Made by a program: the position numbers and the translations under genes | The notes under the pieces: model-generated | The model's database searches: none | The model's input: the letters and a program-made list of their open reading frames with translations, nothing else | What the model was told of the DNA's origin: nothing | Shown: positions 47,981 to 56,427 of the stretch, one piece after another | Position numbering within the stretch: the first letter of the stretch is position 1 | Layout: the number at the start of each line of letters is the position of its first letter | Assembly: GCA_002007745.1 (NCBI GenBank) | Contig: CP019882.1 | Span: 186,001-250,000 of the forward strand | Length of the DNA stretch: 64,000 nt | Direction of reading: 5' to 3' | Source of the DNA: Mycolicibacterium litorale | Lineage (GTDB): Bacteria > Actinomycetota > Actinomycetes > Mycobacteriales > Mycobacteriaceae

Positions 47981-48474
47981 CGACGCGGGACAGCCAGCGC
48001 TCCCGGGTCTACGCCGCCGAGGAGTTCGTCCGAACCCTCTTCGACCGTGCCGCCCAACACAGTTCGCGCAGCATCGACTTCTTCGGTACCCAGCTGACGC
48101 TGCCCCCCGAGGGGCGATTCGCGTCGATGCCCTCGGCGCAACGCTACGTCGACGAGGTGCTCGCACTGCCCGCCGTTACCGACAGATGGCCGGGCCCGGG
48201 GCCGTTACGGGTGCGTGGCCGCCGGTCGGCCACCGCTGCACATTACGAAAGGCAGGAGGGCACAGGCGTTATCGCCGTCCCCGATCGCGACTCCGCGGAC
48301 TGGGCCATGCGCGAACTGGTCGTCTTGCATGAGATCGCCCACCATCTGACGCCGGACGGGCCCGCGCACGGTCCGGAATTCACCGCGACGTTCTGCGAAT
48401 TGGCGACCATGGTGATGGGCCCGGAGGTCGGCCACGTGTTGCGGGTCGTCTACACCAAAGAAGGAGTGCGATGA
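47977..48474 (+). CDS. Zinc metallohydrolase (TIGR04338 / Rv0185 type)
   Basis: 165 residues. Contains VVLHEIAHHLTPDGPAHGPEFTATFCELA, a zincin HExxHxxxxxxxxH motif with a downstream acidic residue. This gives a small actinobacterial metallohydrolase family always found with the DUF2786 protein, here overlapped by GTGA. Substrate unknown; cytosolic (no signal). Overlaps the methyltransferase by 4 bases (ATGA). Confidence 0.85.
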   Translation: MTTRDSQRSRVYAAEEFVRTLFDRAAQHSSRSIDFFGTQLTLPPEGRFASMPSAQRYVDEVLALPAVTDRWPGPGPLRVRGRRSATAAHYERQEGTGVIAVPDRDSADWAMRELVVLHEIAHHLTPDGPAHGPEFTATFCELATMVMGPEVGHVLRVVYTKEGVR

Positions 48475-49136
48475 ACGACAGCATTGGCCCTCACGACTGG
48501 CGGCCCGTCGACGAACTGTTCGACCGGCTGCTGCTGGATGACGATCCCGCGCTGGCGGCCGCACTGGCCGATTCGGCTGCCGCGGGCCTGCCCGCCATCG
48601 AGGTGTCACCGCAGAGTGCGCAGCTGCTGTATCTGCTGACCCGGATCCGGGGCGCGCGCCGGGTGCTGGAGATCGGCACGCTGGGCGGGTACAGCACGAT
48701 CTGTCTGGCCCGCGGGGTCGGCGCCGAAGGCAGCGTCGTCACACTGGAATTCGAGCCCCGCCACGCCGTCGTCGCGCAGCGGAACCTGGAACGGGCCGGG
48801 GTGGCCGACCGGGTGGACATCGTCGTGGGCGCGGCGCTGGACAGCCTGCCCGGGCTGACCGGGCACTTCGACCTGGTGTTCATCGACGCCGACAAGGAGA
48901 ACAACAGCGCCTACCTGCGCTGGGCCATCGAACTGGGCCGGCCCGGCACCGTCATCGTCGTCGACAACGTGGTACGGCACGGCCGCATCCTGAACCCCGC
49001 GGACGGTGACCGGCAGGCCCGCGGCGTGCGCGACATGCTGGAGATGATGAGCACGCACCCGCGTCTGGACAGTGCCGCCATCCAGACGGTGGGCCTCAAG
49101 GGTTGGGACGGCGTCGCGATCGCGTTGGTGACGTAG
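48471..49136 (+). CDS. O-methyltransferase (Rv0187-like)
   Basis: 221 residues. Class I SAM methyltransferase of the catechol/caffeoyl-CoA type: VLEIGTLGGYSTICLARGV (SAM), VTLEFEPRHAVVAQRNL, DLVFIDADKENNSAYLRWA (metal-binding Asp) and VIVVDNVVRHGRIL. Methylates a small catechol-like acceptor with Mg or Ca. Last gene of the plus-strand run. Followed by the large dyad at 49154-49211. Confidence 0.9.
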   Translation: MNDSIGPHDWRPVDELFDRLLLDDDPALAAALADSAAAGLPAIEVSPQSAQLLYLLTRIRGARRVLEIGTLGGYSTICLARGVGAEGSVVTLEFEPRHAVVAQRNLERAGVADRVDIVVGAALDSLPGLTGHFDLVFIDADKENNSAYLRWAIELGRPGTVIVVDNVVRHGRILNPADGDRQARGVRDMLEMMSTHPRLDSAAIQTVGLKGWDGVAIALVT

Positions 49137-49153
49137 GGCGGGCCGGCACAGTT

Positions 49154-49211
49154 CGAGTGTGGGGGCTGTGCACCAAAACTGGCGGAAATCCGTGCACAAC
49201 GCCCACACTCG
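49154..49211. terminator. Large two-step dyad between convergent genes
   Basis: CGAGTGTGGG (49154-49163) pairs perfectly with CCCACACTCG (49202-49211). Inside, GTGCAC at 49168-49173 pairs with GTGCAC at 49192-49197 on the same centre, separated by a 4/4 internal loop and closing an 18-base loop. It fills the gap between the plus-strand methyltransferase and the minus-strand oxidoreductase, so it can serve as a bidirectional terminator. The form resembles short intergenic repeats seen in mycobacterial chromosomes. Confidence 0.6.
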
Positions 49212-49230
49212 CCGGTGTGCGACTCCGCCG

Positions 49231-51459
49231 TCAGCCGGCCGGCGCCACCTCGACTGGTAGCGCGTTGAGCACCGCGGTACCTGACAGCGGGTCCAGCAGC
49301 GTGCCGTCGTTGAGGTTGTTGACGTTCACCCCGGGGTGCCGAGCGGCGACCCGCATCCGGGTGCCCGGCTCGTCATGACCCCACCCGTGCGGCAGTGACA
49401 CCACGCCGGGGCGGATGGTGTCGGTGATCTCCACCGGGACTTCGAGTTTCCCGCCCGGCCCAGTGATCACGGCCAGCTCACCCAGGCCCAGCCGGGCGGC
49501 ATCGTCGGGATGGATCTGCAAAGTGCAGCGATTGGTGCCGCCGGACAGTGCGGGCAGGTTGTGCATCCAGCTGTTGTTGGACCGCAGGTGGCGGCGGCCG
49601 ATCAGGAGCAACCCGGGCTCGTCGGTGAGGGAGGCGAGCAGTCGGGGGATATCGGCGAGGATGGGCTCGGGAGCGAGTTCTACTGTGCCCGAAGGGGTTC
49701 GCAGCACCTCGGGAATTCGCGGCGTCAACGCGCCGAGATCGACGCCGTGTGGGGTCTCCCGCAACCGCTGCAGGGTCAATCCGTCCGGTTTGGTGCCGAA
49801 CGCGTCACCGAACGGGCCGAGCCGCAACATCATGTCCAGCCGGCGTTCGTATCCCGGCGCGTCGGGCAGCATCGCGGCCAACTCTTCGACCGACCGTCCG
49901 TGCACCGGGGAATTCGCGTCGGCCACCTCCTTGCCGAGGGCGGCCCCGATCACCTGATCGTCGACCAGTTTCGGGTCGGCGTCGGGTCCCATGCCGAGCA
50001 CGATCAGCGCCAGCCGCGACAGGATCTCGCACTCGTCGGGTCGCCCGGCCGGCAGCTCGAGCACCGGCGGGGAGTAGCGCGCGTTGTTGCGCACCGCCGC
50101 CGCGCTGAGCGCGATATCGAAATGCGCCGCGTACGACGGCGGGGGCGGCGGCAGGATCACGTCGGCGTGGCGGGTCGTCTCGTTGAGATAGGGGTCCACC
50201 GACACCATGAAGTCGACCGAGTCGAGGGCGTCGCCGAGCCGGGCACCGTCGGGTGCGGAGAGCACCGGGTTGCCGGCGATCGTGATCACGGCGCGGACCT
50301 GCCCGTCGCCGGGTGTCTCGATCTCCTCGGCCAGCGCGACGGTGGGTAGCTCGGAGAGCACCTCCGGGTGCTTGGCGACCCGACTGTGCCAGCGGCCGGT
50401 GGCGAAGCCGCGTCCGGGTCGGGGTGGGCGCGGGGCCGCGGCGATCGGCGAGCTGGTGAACATCACCCCGCCGGCGCGATCCAGGTTGCCGGTCAGAATG
50501 TTGACCACGTCGACCAGCCAGCTGGTGACGGTGCCGAATCCGACCGTGGACGTGCCGATCCGGCCGTACACCGCGGCACTCGGTGCGGCGGCGATTTCCC
50601 TTGCCAGAGTGCGGATTTCGTCAGCGTCGATACCGCAGTGGCCGGCTACTGCGGTTGGCGGGAAGTCCGCGGCCACCGCCCGCACCTGCTCGATCCCGGT
50701 CACCTGGTCGGCGAGCCGGCCGAGGTTCACCAGATCCTCGTCGAAGAGCACGTGCACGATGGCGAACAGCAGGGCGGCGTCGGTCCCGGGCCGCGGCGCG
50801 AGGTGCCGATCGGCCAGCTCGGCGGTGCGGGTGCGGCTCGGATCGATCACCACCAGGGTGCCGCCTCGGCGGCGCAGCGCTTTGAGCTTGCCGCCGAAAT
50901 CGGCCGCGGTGGCCAGAGAACCGTTGGACACCAACGGGTTTCCGCCCAGGATGACCAGGTAGTCGGTGCGGTCCAGATCGGGGATGGTGAAGGCGACCGG
51001 GTTGCCGTACAGGTATCCGCAGGAGACGTGCTTGGGCATCTGGTCCAGCGTGCTGGCCGAATACACCTGCCGGGTGCCCAGCGACTTGATGACGACCGGG
51101 GCGTAGAGCGATCCGGCGATGGTGTGGGCATTGGGATTGCCCAGATACATGGCCACCGACGACCCGCCGGTCTGGCCGATCACCCGCTGCAGGCCGTGTG
51201 CGGCCGCGGCGAACGCCTCGGCCCAGGACGTCTCGACCAGCTCACCGTCGCGGCGCACCAGCGGGTTGCGCAGCCGGTCGGGGTCGTTGTCCAGTTCGGG
51301 GAAGCTGGCGCCCTTCGGGCAGATGAAGCCGTGGCTGAAGACATCGTCGCGGTCGCCGCGGGCGGAGGTGACCCGCCCGTCGTCGACGGTGAGGACCAGC
51401 CCACAGGTGGCCTCACAGATCGGGCAGATACGCAGTGCGGTGCGGGTCACGACTGTCAC
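49231..51459 (-). CDS. Molybdopterin oxidoreductase (formate dehydrogenase/thiosulfate reductase-like)
   Basis: 742 residues. [4Fe-4S] site Cys12-x2-Cys15-x3-Cys19-x27-Cys47 at the N terminus. Molybdopterin domains follow (YLVILGGNPLVSNGSLA, GTLVVIDPSRTRTAELADRHLAPRPGTDAALLFAIVHVL, VRAVITIAGNPVLSAPDG). The C-terminal dinucleotide-binding domain has RRHLRSNNSWMHN, HPDDAARLGLGELAVIT, VSLPHGWGH. DQMPKHVSCGYLYG holds a Cys suited to ligate molybdenum. No signal peptide, so cytosolic, and no electron-carrier or maturation gene adjoins. Substrate unknown. GTG-type or ATG start near 51459. Confidence 0.85.
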   Translation of the reverse strand: MTVVTRTALRICPICEATCGLVLTVDDGRVTSARGDRDDVFSHGFICPKGASFPELDNDPDRLRNPLVRRDGELVETSWAEAFAAAAHGLQRVIGQTGGSSVAMYLGNPNAHTIAGSLYAPVVIKSLGTRQVYSASTLDQMPKHVSCGYLYGNPVAFTIPDLDRTDYLVILGGNPLVSNGSLATAADFGGKLKALRRRGGTLVVIDPSRTRTAELADRHLAPRPGTDAALLFAIVHVLFDEDLVNLGRLADQVTGIEQVRAVAADFPPTAVAGHCGIDADEIRTLAREIAAAPSAAVYGRIGTSTVGFGTVTSWLVDVVNILTGNLDRAGGVMFTSSPIAAAPRPPRPGRGFATGRWHSRVAKHPEVLSELPTVALAEEIETPGDGQVRAVITIAGNPVLSAPDGARLGDALDSVDFMVSVDPYLNETTRHADVILPPPPPSYAAHFDIALSAAAVRNNARYSPPVLELPAGRPDECEILSRLALIVLGMGPDADPKLVDDQVIGAALGKEVADANSPVHGRSVEELAAMLPDAPGYERRLDMMLRLGPFGDAFGTKPDGLTLQRLRETPHGVDLGALTPRIPEVLRTPSGTVELAPEPILADIPRLLASLTDEPGLLLIGRRHLRSNNSWMHNLPALSGGTNRCTLQIHPDDAARLGLGELAVITGPGGKLEVPVEITDTIRPGVVSLPHGWGHDEPGTRMRVAARHPGVNVNNLNDGTLLDPLSGTAVLNALPVEVAPAG

Positions 51460-51513
51460 TGTGCTCCCCGGCCGGACCCGCTGGCAAGCCCGACCAACCG
51501 GATGGTCAGATCT

Positions 51514-52275
51514 TCAGCTGCACCAGGCCGAGGACTCCAAGGCGCCCCGCAAGGCGTCCACGATCCGGTCGCGGTGGGCAGTGAAGCGTTCGGTGGGGGC
51601 CGGTACCGAGATCGCGACGATATTGCCGCCGGCCGCGCGGCCCGCGATACCGGCCGCCGATATCCCGGACGTGTGTTCGTCGCGGTCGTAAGCCACTCGA
51701 CTGGTGCGGATCTCGCGGATCTCGGCTCGGACCCGGTCGGCCACCGATGCCTCCAGCGGCGCCAGTACCGCCTCGACGTCGCTGTCATCGAGCAGCGCCA
51801 GAGTGGCCTTGCCGTTGGCGGTGTCCCACAACGTGAACCGGCCGCCGATCGCCGAGACGGCACGCAACCGGTGCGGAGATTCGATCTGGTCGATGAACAA
51901 CATCTGGCCGCCCCGGTAGACCGACAGGTCGACGGTCTCGCCGGTCGCCTCGGCCACCCGTTCCAGGGTCGGGCGGAACGCCGAGGTGATGTGGGCGGCG
52001 TTGGCGCTGGCCAGGCCCAGCAGCCGGTCACCGAGGCTGATGCGGCCGTCGTCGTCGACCGCGGCGAACCCGACCTCGACCAGTCCGACCAGCAGGCGGC
52101 GCGCCGTCGACTTGGCCAGGCCCAGCCGGCTGTGCAGGTCCACCAGTCGAAGCCGGCCCGGTGCGGTCGCGATCTCGTCGAGGGCGGCCGCCGCCCGGCG
52201 CAGGACCTGGATGCCGTCGTCGCGCGTGCTGGAACTCCTGGTGTCGGCCACTACGGAAATTTTCGGATCCGCCAT
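51514..52275 (-). CDS. IclR family regulator
   Basis: 253 residues from the ATG at 52275. N-terminal winged HTH (GIQVLRRAAAALDEIATAPGRLRLVDLHSRLGLAKSTARRLLVGLVEVGF) and C-terminal effector domain (LRAVSAIGGRFTLWDTANGKATLAL; DEHTSGISAAGIAGRAAGGNIVAISVP) of regulators that sense small aromatic or organic acids. Start chosen for GGAAGGAACGG just upstream; a longer reading would enter the operator. Divergent from the flavoprotein gene, its likely target. Confidence 0.9.
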   Translation of the reverse strand: MADPKISVVADTRSSSTRDDGIQVLRRAAAALDEIATAPGRLRLVDLHSRLGLAKSTARRLLVGLVEVGFAAVDDDGRISLGDRLLGLASANAAHITSAFRPTLERVAEATGETVDLSVYRGGQMLFIDQIESPHRLRAVSAIGGRFTLWDTANGKATLALLDDSDVEAVLAPLEASVADRVRAEIREIRTSRVAYDRDEHTSGISAAGIAGRAAGGNIVAISVPAPTERFTAHRDRIVDALRGALESSAWCS

Positions 52276-52318
52276 CTTGCCGTTCCTTCCTATCCGGTGC
52301 CCCGCCGCGGTAGTGTGC

Positions 52319-52349
52319 CGCATTACGGATCATACCGGTCCGCAATGCG
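52319..52349. promoter_or_regulatory. Probable IclR operator
   Basis: CGCATTACGGA and TCCGCAATGCG, 11-bp arms with one mismatch around the 9-base spacer TCATACCGG. It lies in the 91-bp divergent gap, ending 17 bases before the flavoprotein GTG. Symmetry, length and position fit an IclR dimer-of-dimers site. Confidence 0.65.
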
Positions 52350-52366
52350 AATCCAAGGAGGCTTTG

Positions 52367-53707
52367 GTGGGGTCACTTCCTGAGGGTCGTCATTTCTTCC
52401 ACGGTGACGACGGGTATGAGGTGGCGCGGCGCGCCACGGTGTGGAATCAGCGGGTGCCGGACCGCTATCCGGATGTCATCGTGCAGGCCGTCGACGCCGA
52501 TGACGTGGTGGCCACGATCCGCTATGCCAAGGCGCACGACAAGAAGGTGAGCATCAAGTCCGGCGGGCACAGCTGGGCGGCCAGCCACCTGCGCGACGGC
52601 GCGGTGCTGCTGGACATGAGCCGGCTGGACCAGACCAGCGTCGACGCCGAGAAGATGGTCGCGGTCGCCGGTCCGGGCAAGGGCGGCAGCGTGCTGGCCG
52701 GCGAACTTGACGCCCTCGGCCTGTTCTTCCCCGCCGGTCACTGCAAGGGTGTGCGCATCGGCGGCTACCTGCTTCAAGGCGGATACGGCTGGAACAGCCG
52801 GGTGTACGGGCCGGCGTGTGAGAGCGTGATCGGCCTGGACGTGGTCACCGCCGACGGCGAACAGCTCTACATCGACGCCGACAACCACCCCGACCTGTAT
52901 TGGGCGGCGCGCGGCGCGGGTCCCGGCTTCTTCGCCGTGGTGACCGCATTCCACCTCAAGCTCTATCCGAAGCCGCCGGTGCTGGGCAGCAGCTTCTACG
53001 CCTACCCGATCGAGTGCGCCGACGACATCTACACCTGGGCCAGGCAGATCTCCGCCGATGTGGACCGTCGGGTCGAACTGCAGATCGTCGCGTCCAGCAG
53101 CGTGCCCAACGCCGGCATCGACCAGCCGGCCATCGTGCTGGCCTCGCCGGTGTTCGCCGACACCGAAGCCGAGGCCAAGGAGGCGTTCGGCATCCTCGAC
53201 CGGTGCCCGGTGGTCGACAAGGCGCTGATCGCCATGCCGTATGTGCCGATGGCACTTCCGGATTGGTACACCGCAGTGATGAGCAACTATCTCGAGGACC
53301 ACCGCTACACCGCCGACAACATGTGGACCTCGGCCTCCGCCGACGACCTGCTACCGGGAATCCGCCGGATCATCGAGACCATGCCGCCGCACCCGTCGCA
53401 CTTCCTGTGGCTGAACTGGGGGCCCTCGCCGCAGCGTCAGGACATGGCCTACAGCCTGGAAGACCCCATTTACCTGGCGTTGTATGCCGGCTGGCGAGAC
53501 GCCGCCGATGACGAGAAGTACGGTGACTGGCCGCGGTCCAACATGGCCGCGATGGCGCCGCTGGCCAGCGGTATCCAGCTCGCCGACGAGAACCTCGGTG
53601 CGCGCCCGGCCCGATTCGTCAGCGACGAGAACATGGCGAAGCTGGACCGGGTGCGGGCGGATTACGATCCCGACGGCCGCTTCCACAGCTGGATGGGGCG
53701 AGTCTGA
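52367..53707 (+). CDS. FAD-linked oxidoreductase, berberine-bridge type
   Basis: 446 residues. PCMH-type FAD domain with SGGHSWAASHLRDG (His68) and GHCKGVRIGGYLLQGGYGWNS (Cys126): the His/Cys pair of bicovalently bound FAD. Substrate domain to about 400, and BBE C terminus (YGDWPRSNMAAMAPLASGIQLADEN; DYDPDGRFHSWMG). Such enzymes oxidise phenolics, alcohols or sugars with oxygen. No signal, so cytosolic. GTG at 52367 has AAGGAGG 6 bases upstream, an almost ideal site. Stop and next start share one base (TGATG). Confidence 0.88.
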   Translation: MGSLPEGRHFFHGDDGYEVARRATVWNQRVPDRYPDVIVQAVDADDVVATIRYAKAHDKKVSIKSGGHSWAASHLRDGAVLLDMSRLDQTSVDAEKMVAVAGPGKGGSVLAGELDALGLFFPAGHCKGVRIGGYLLQGGYGWNSRVYGPACESVIGLDVVTADGEQLYIDADNHPDLYWAARGAGPGFFAVVTAFHLKLYPKPPVLGSSFYAYPIECADDIYTWARQISADVDRRVELQIVASSSVPNAGIDQPAIVLASPVFADTEAEAKEAFGILDRCPVVDKALIAMPYVPMALPDWYTAVMSNYLEDHRYTADNMWTSASADDLLPGIRRIIETMPPHPSHFLWLNWGPSPQRQDMAYSLEDPIYLALYAGWRDAADDEKYGDWPRSNMAAMAPLASGIQLADENLGARPARFVSDENMAKLDRVRADYDPDGRFHSWMGRV

Positions 53708-54501
53708 TGGCCGGCCTGCACGGTGAGGCCTATCTGGGCTACCGGGCCGGTGACGCGGACACGGCATGGGGCAGGTACTTCAACCCGCAGATGCAGCCGT
53801 TGCCCGGCCACGTCGTCGTCGCGCTCGACCATGGTCCGCAAGCCGACCAGACATTGCTCGGATTCGATTCCGCCGCAACCCTTCTCGACGAGGGCTATCA
53901 GCAGACTGAGAACGGCTACGGCACGCTGCGCGGCGGCGGTTTCCAGGTCTCGGTGCGCACCGACATGCCCGGGGTGACGCCGGCGATGTGGGACTGGTGG
54001 TTCGGCTGGCACGGCAGCGACTCGCGTCGGTACAAGTTGTGGCATCCACGCGCACACGCCTCGGCACGCTGGGGTGACGAGGACGCCGACGGCCGCTGGG
54101 TGGGCCGCACCTCGATCATCGAGGAGTATCTCGGCTCCTCCTACGCCAAGGCGGCGATCCAGTTCCTCGAGCCCTCGGCCCTCGGGCTCGACGCGGACCG
54201 CCTCGGCGACAGCGTCGCGGTGTGCGCGCGGCTGGGCTCGAGCGAGGTGCCGGTCGACATCGGCTGGTTCATCCACCACATCCGCGCCACGGCCGACGGT
54301 GCCGAGATGCGGTCCCGATTCTGGATGGGCGGGCCGTACACCGGGGTGCGCCGGGGCAACCGGCTGGCCGATTCGGTCATCCGGCCCATCGCCGCCCACC
54401 AGCTGCCCGACCCGCGGGATCTGCTGGTGCACTGTGCGCAGGAAATGAACCACCTGGCGGCATTCCTGCCGGCATTGCACGCCGAATTCGCGGACAGCTA
54501 G
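53707..54501 (+). CDS. DAPG hydrolase (PhlG)-like protein
   Basis: 264 residues. Similar to the diacetylphloroglucinol hydrolase PhlG family: TPAMWDWWFGWHGSDSRRYKLWHPRAH (metal-binding His and substrate pocket), EEYLGSSYAKAAIQFLEP, and RSRFWMGGPYTGVR. The family also has C-C bond hydrolases of unknown substrate. With the upstream flavoprotein and IclR regulator it forms a compact module, most likely for degradation of an acylated phenol or related cyclic diketone. ATG overlaps the previous stop by one base. Converges with the exported protein gene at 54507. Confidence 0.8.
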   Translation: MAGLHGEAYLGYRAGDADTAWGRYFNPQMQPLPGHVVVALDHGPQADQTLLGFDSAATLLDEGYQQTENGYGTLRGGGFQVSVRTDMPGVTPAMWDWWFGWHGSDSRRYKLWHPRAHASARWGDEDADGRWVGRTSIIEEYLGSSYAKAAIQFLEPSALGLDADRLGDSVAVCARLGSSEVPVDIGWFIHHIRATADGAEMRSRFWMGGPYTGVRRGNRLADSVIRPIAAHQLPDPRDLLVHCAQEMNHLAAFLPALHAEFADS

Positions 54502-54506
54502 CGCAC

Positions 54507-56141
54507 CTATCGGCCGGACCGGGTCGCGCTCCGGTCCGCGGTGCTTTTGCGCGCCGAGGCGCTGGCCTTCGACGTCGAATCCGGGCTCGACGCGCGGTGA
54601 ACCTCGGCACGGCTCGTGGTGCGCTGCGCACCCGGTCGCGAGGCCGCGCTGCTGGCGCGGGTCTGGACAGCACCTCCGACAGCTGACCGGTGACCGGACG
54701 TGGCGACCTTCGGTACCGCGGGGGTGGCGCTGTCGGCCTCCGTCGAGGCGTCGGGGGCGGCCGCCGCGGTCGGAACCGTCGCACCCGCCGTGACCGGTGT
54801 CGAGTCGTAGCTGATGGCCAGGTGGTTTCCGTCCACGACCAGGGTCGGGGCGGGCTGCCCGAAGCGAAGAACCGGGAAGCTGTCCTGGAAGCCGACGATC
54901 AGCGCCCGAACGACGTCTCCTGGCACCTGTGCCCATTCCGCCGGGGTGAGCGGAGCCTGGGACAGGAACGGGACGTCGGTTGCCGACTGGTCGAAGGTCC
55001 GGTTGTAGGTGCCACCGTCGGTGGGCGTCCGAACGTCGGTGTAACCCGTATTGACCAGGATCGACAGCGCCGGTTGCAGGGCGTCGGCCAGCGGCGTGCC
55101 CAGATTGAGCGGATGCCCTATCAGCGACGAGACCGCGTTGATGACACGCACCGGCAGCCGCAACGGTTCCAGCAGCGGCAGATCCTTCGGGATGAGGGTG
55201 GCGTACCAGGCCTGACCGTCAGGCGGGGTCAGAACTCCGCCGCTGAGGTTGTAGAGAACACCCAACGTGCCGGCGATGTTCAGTCCGGCGTCGACCAGTT
55301 GCTCCTGGAATGCCGGGTCGATCTCGACGCCGCCGAGCAGGTTGGTGGGCAGCGCCGCAAGTGCGCTATTGGCCAGCGAGAACGGGTTGAGGGTGACGGG
55401 AAAGTCCGACAACGGATCGTAGGCCCAGGTGAGGTCCAGGGTTGCGGTGTTCAAGACGATCTTGCCGGTGGCGTCGGTGTGCCTGCCGACCGGCGGCAAC
55501 GTGGTGTCGACGCCGAACAGGTTGAGCAGCGGACCGAAGCGGGTGAGGATGCCGCCGTTGGGTCGGTACGGGTTCTGGCCGTAGATCAACACCTGGCTGG
55601 TGAAATTGACCTGCCCGCCGGGGCCCGGGACGAAGGGTGTGTACCCGGACGGGGTGTTCCCGTGCACGCTGTCGAGCTGCGCGCGGTAGGCGTTGACCAG
55701 GTCGAAGGCGCCGTTGCCGATGCCGACCGTGGCGGGGAACCGGTATCGGGTGCTGCCGGTCGTCGACCAGCCGCTGTAGCCGTTGATGGCGTTGTAGATG
55801 CTCGCCGGGTTGGACGGGACGTTGTGCAGAACCAGCTCCAGGGTGCCGATCGTGATGGGGCCGATGATGGGCACCGGGATTTCCTGGTTGATCGGAATCG
55901 GGATGTCATCCACGCCCAGGACATCGAGCAGGCCGGCGATGATGCCGGCGGTGAACGTCGGATCCACCGTGATGTTGATCGTGCTGGCGCCGTCGGCGCG
56001 CGCGGCGGGCACGGTGGCCTCGGTGCTGGCCAGACCGACCGCCGCCGCCGCCGCGACCGCGGTTGCCGCGATCAGATTTCGCGCCTGCGCTCGACCCTGC
56101 CTGGTCCGGCGGAAACCGCCGTCTTGTACCGAATTGAACAT
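54507..56141 (-). CDS. Large exported protein with PE-PPE-like C-terminal region
   Basis: 544 residues. Sec signal (RNLIAATAVAAAAAVGLASTEATVPAARA). The middle (about 50-450) resembles the PE-PPE domain region of mycobacterial cell-wall proteins: INGYSGWSTTGSTRYRFPATVG, IPKDLPLLEPLRLPVRVIN, ALQPALSILVNTGYTDVRTP, GGTYNRTF, LTPAEWAQVPGDVVRALIVGF. No GxSxG nucleophile was found, so esterase activity is doubtful. The last 90 residues are Ala/Ser/Thr/Arg-rich, basic and probably disordered. There is no PE or PPE leader: export uses the ordinary signal. Divergent from the PGRS-like gene. Confidence 0.72.
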   Translation of the reverse strand: MFNSVQDGGFRRTRQGRAQARNLIAATAVAAAAAVGLASTEATVPAARADGASTINITVDPTFTAGIIAGLLDVLGVDDIPIPINQEIPVPIIGPITIGTLELVLHNVPSNPASIYNAINGYSGWSTTGSTRYRFPATVGIGNGAFDLVNAYRAQLDSVHGNTPSGYTPFVPGPGGQVNFTSQVLIYGQNPYRPNGGILTRFGPLLNLFGVDTTLPPVGRHTDATGKIVLNTATLDLTWAYDPLSDFPVTLNPFSLANSALAALPTNLLGGVEIDPAFQEQLVDAGLNIAGTLGVLYNLSGGVLTPPDGQAWYATLIPKDLPLLEPLRLPVRVINAVSSLIGHPLNLGTPLADALQPALSILVNTGYTDVRTPTDGGTYNRTFDQSATDVPFLSQAPLTPAEWAQVPGDVVRALIVGFQDSFPVLRFGQPAPTLVVDGNHLAISYDSTPVTAGATVPTAAAAPDASTEADSATPAVPKVATSGHRSAVGGAVQTRASSAASRPGAQRTTSRAEVHRASSPDSTSKASASARKSTADRSATRSGR

Positions 56142-56427
56142 GACCGGCGTTCCTTTCTCCGACCGGGCAAGGTTGGGACGAACCTTAACTAACGGGGACG
56201 GACTGCAGGTCCGATTGCTTAAAAAAACCCAAGAACGCCGCGCCTCAGCGACGTGCCCGCACCCGGTTCACCAGGCGGCCGCACGGGCGCGGGCGGCTAC
56301 CTGGCGGGACGGCGTCCGAACTCCAATATCCCTCGTCACGTTGACAGAATTAGCGACGCGGGCGGTGGCCGCGCGGCATACTGCGGATACTTCGGCCGAA
56401 GCCAACCGAACCTGAGAGGGAACTGAG

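Noticed and set aside
56219..56226. Run of seven A near 56220 as a terminator tail
   Set aside because: It lies in a divergent promoter region with no stem beside it and no gene ending there.
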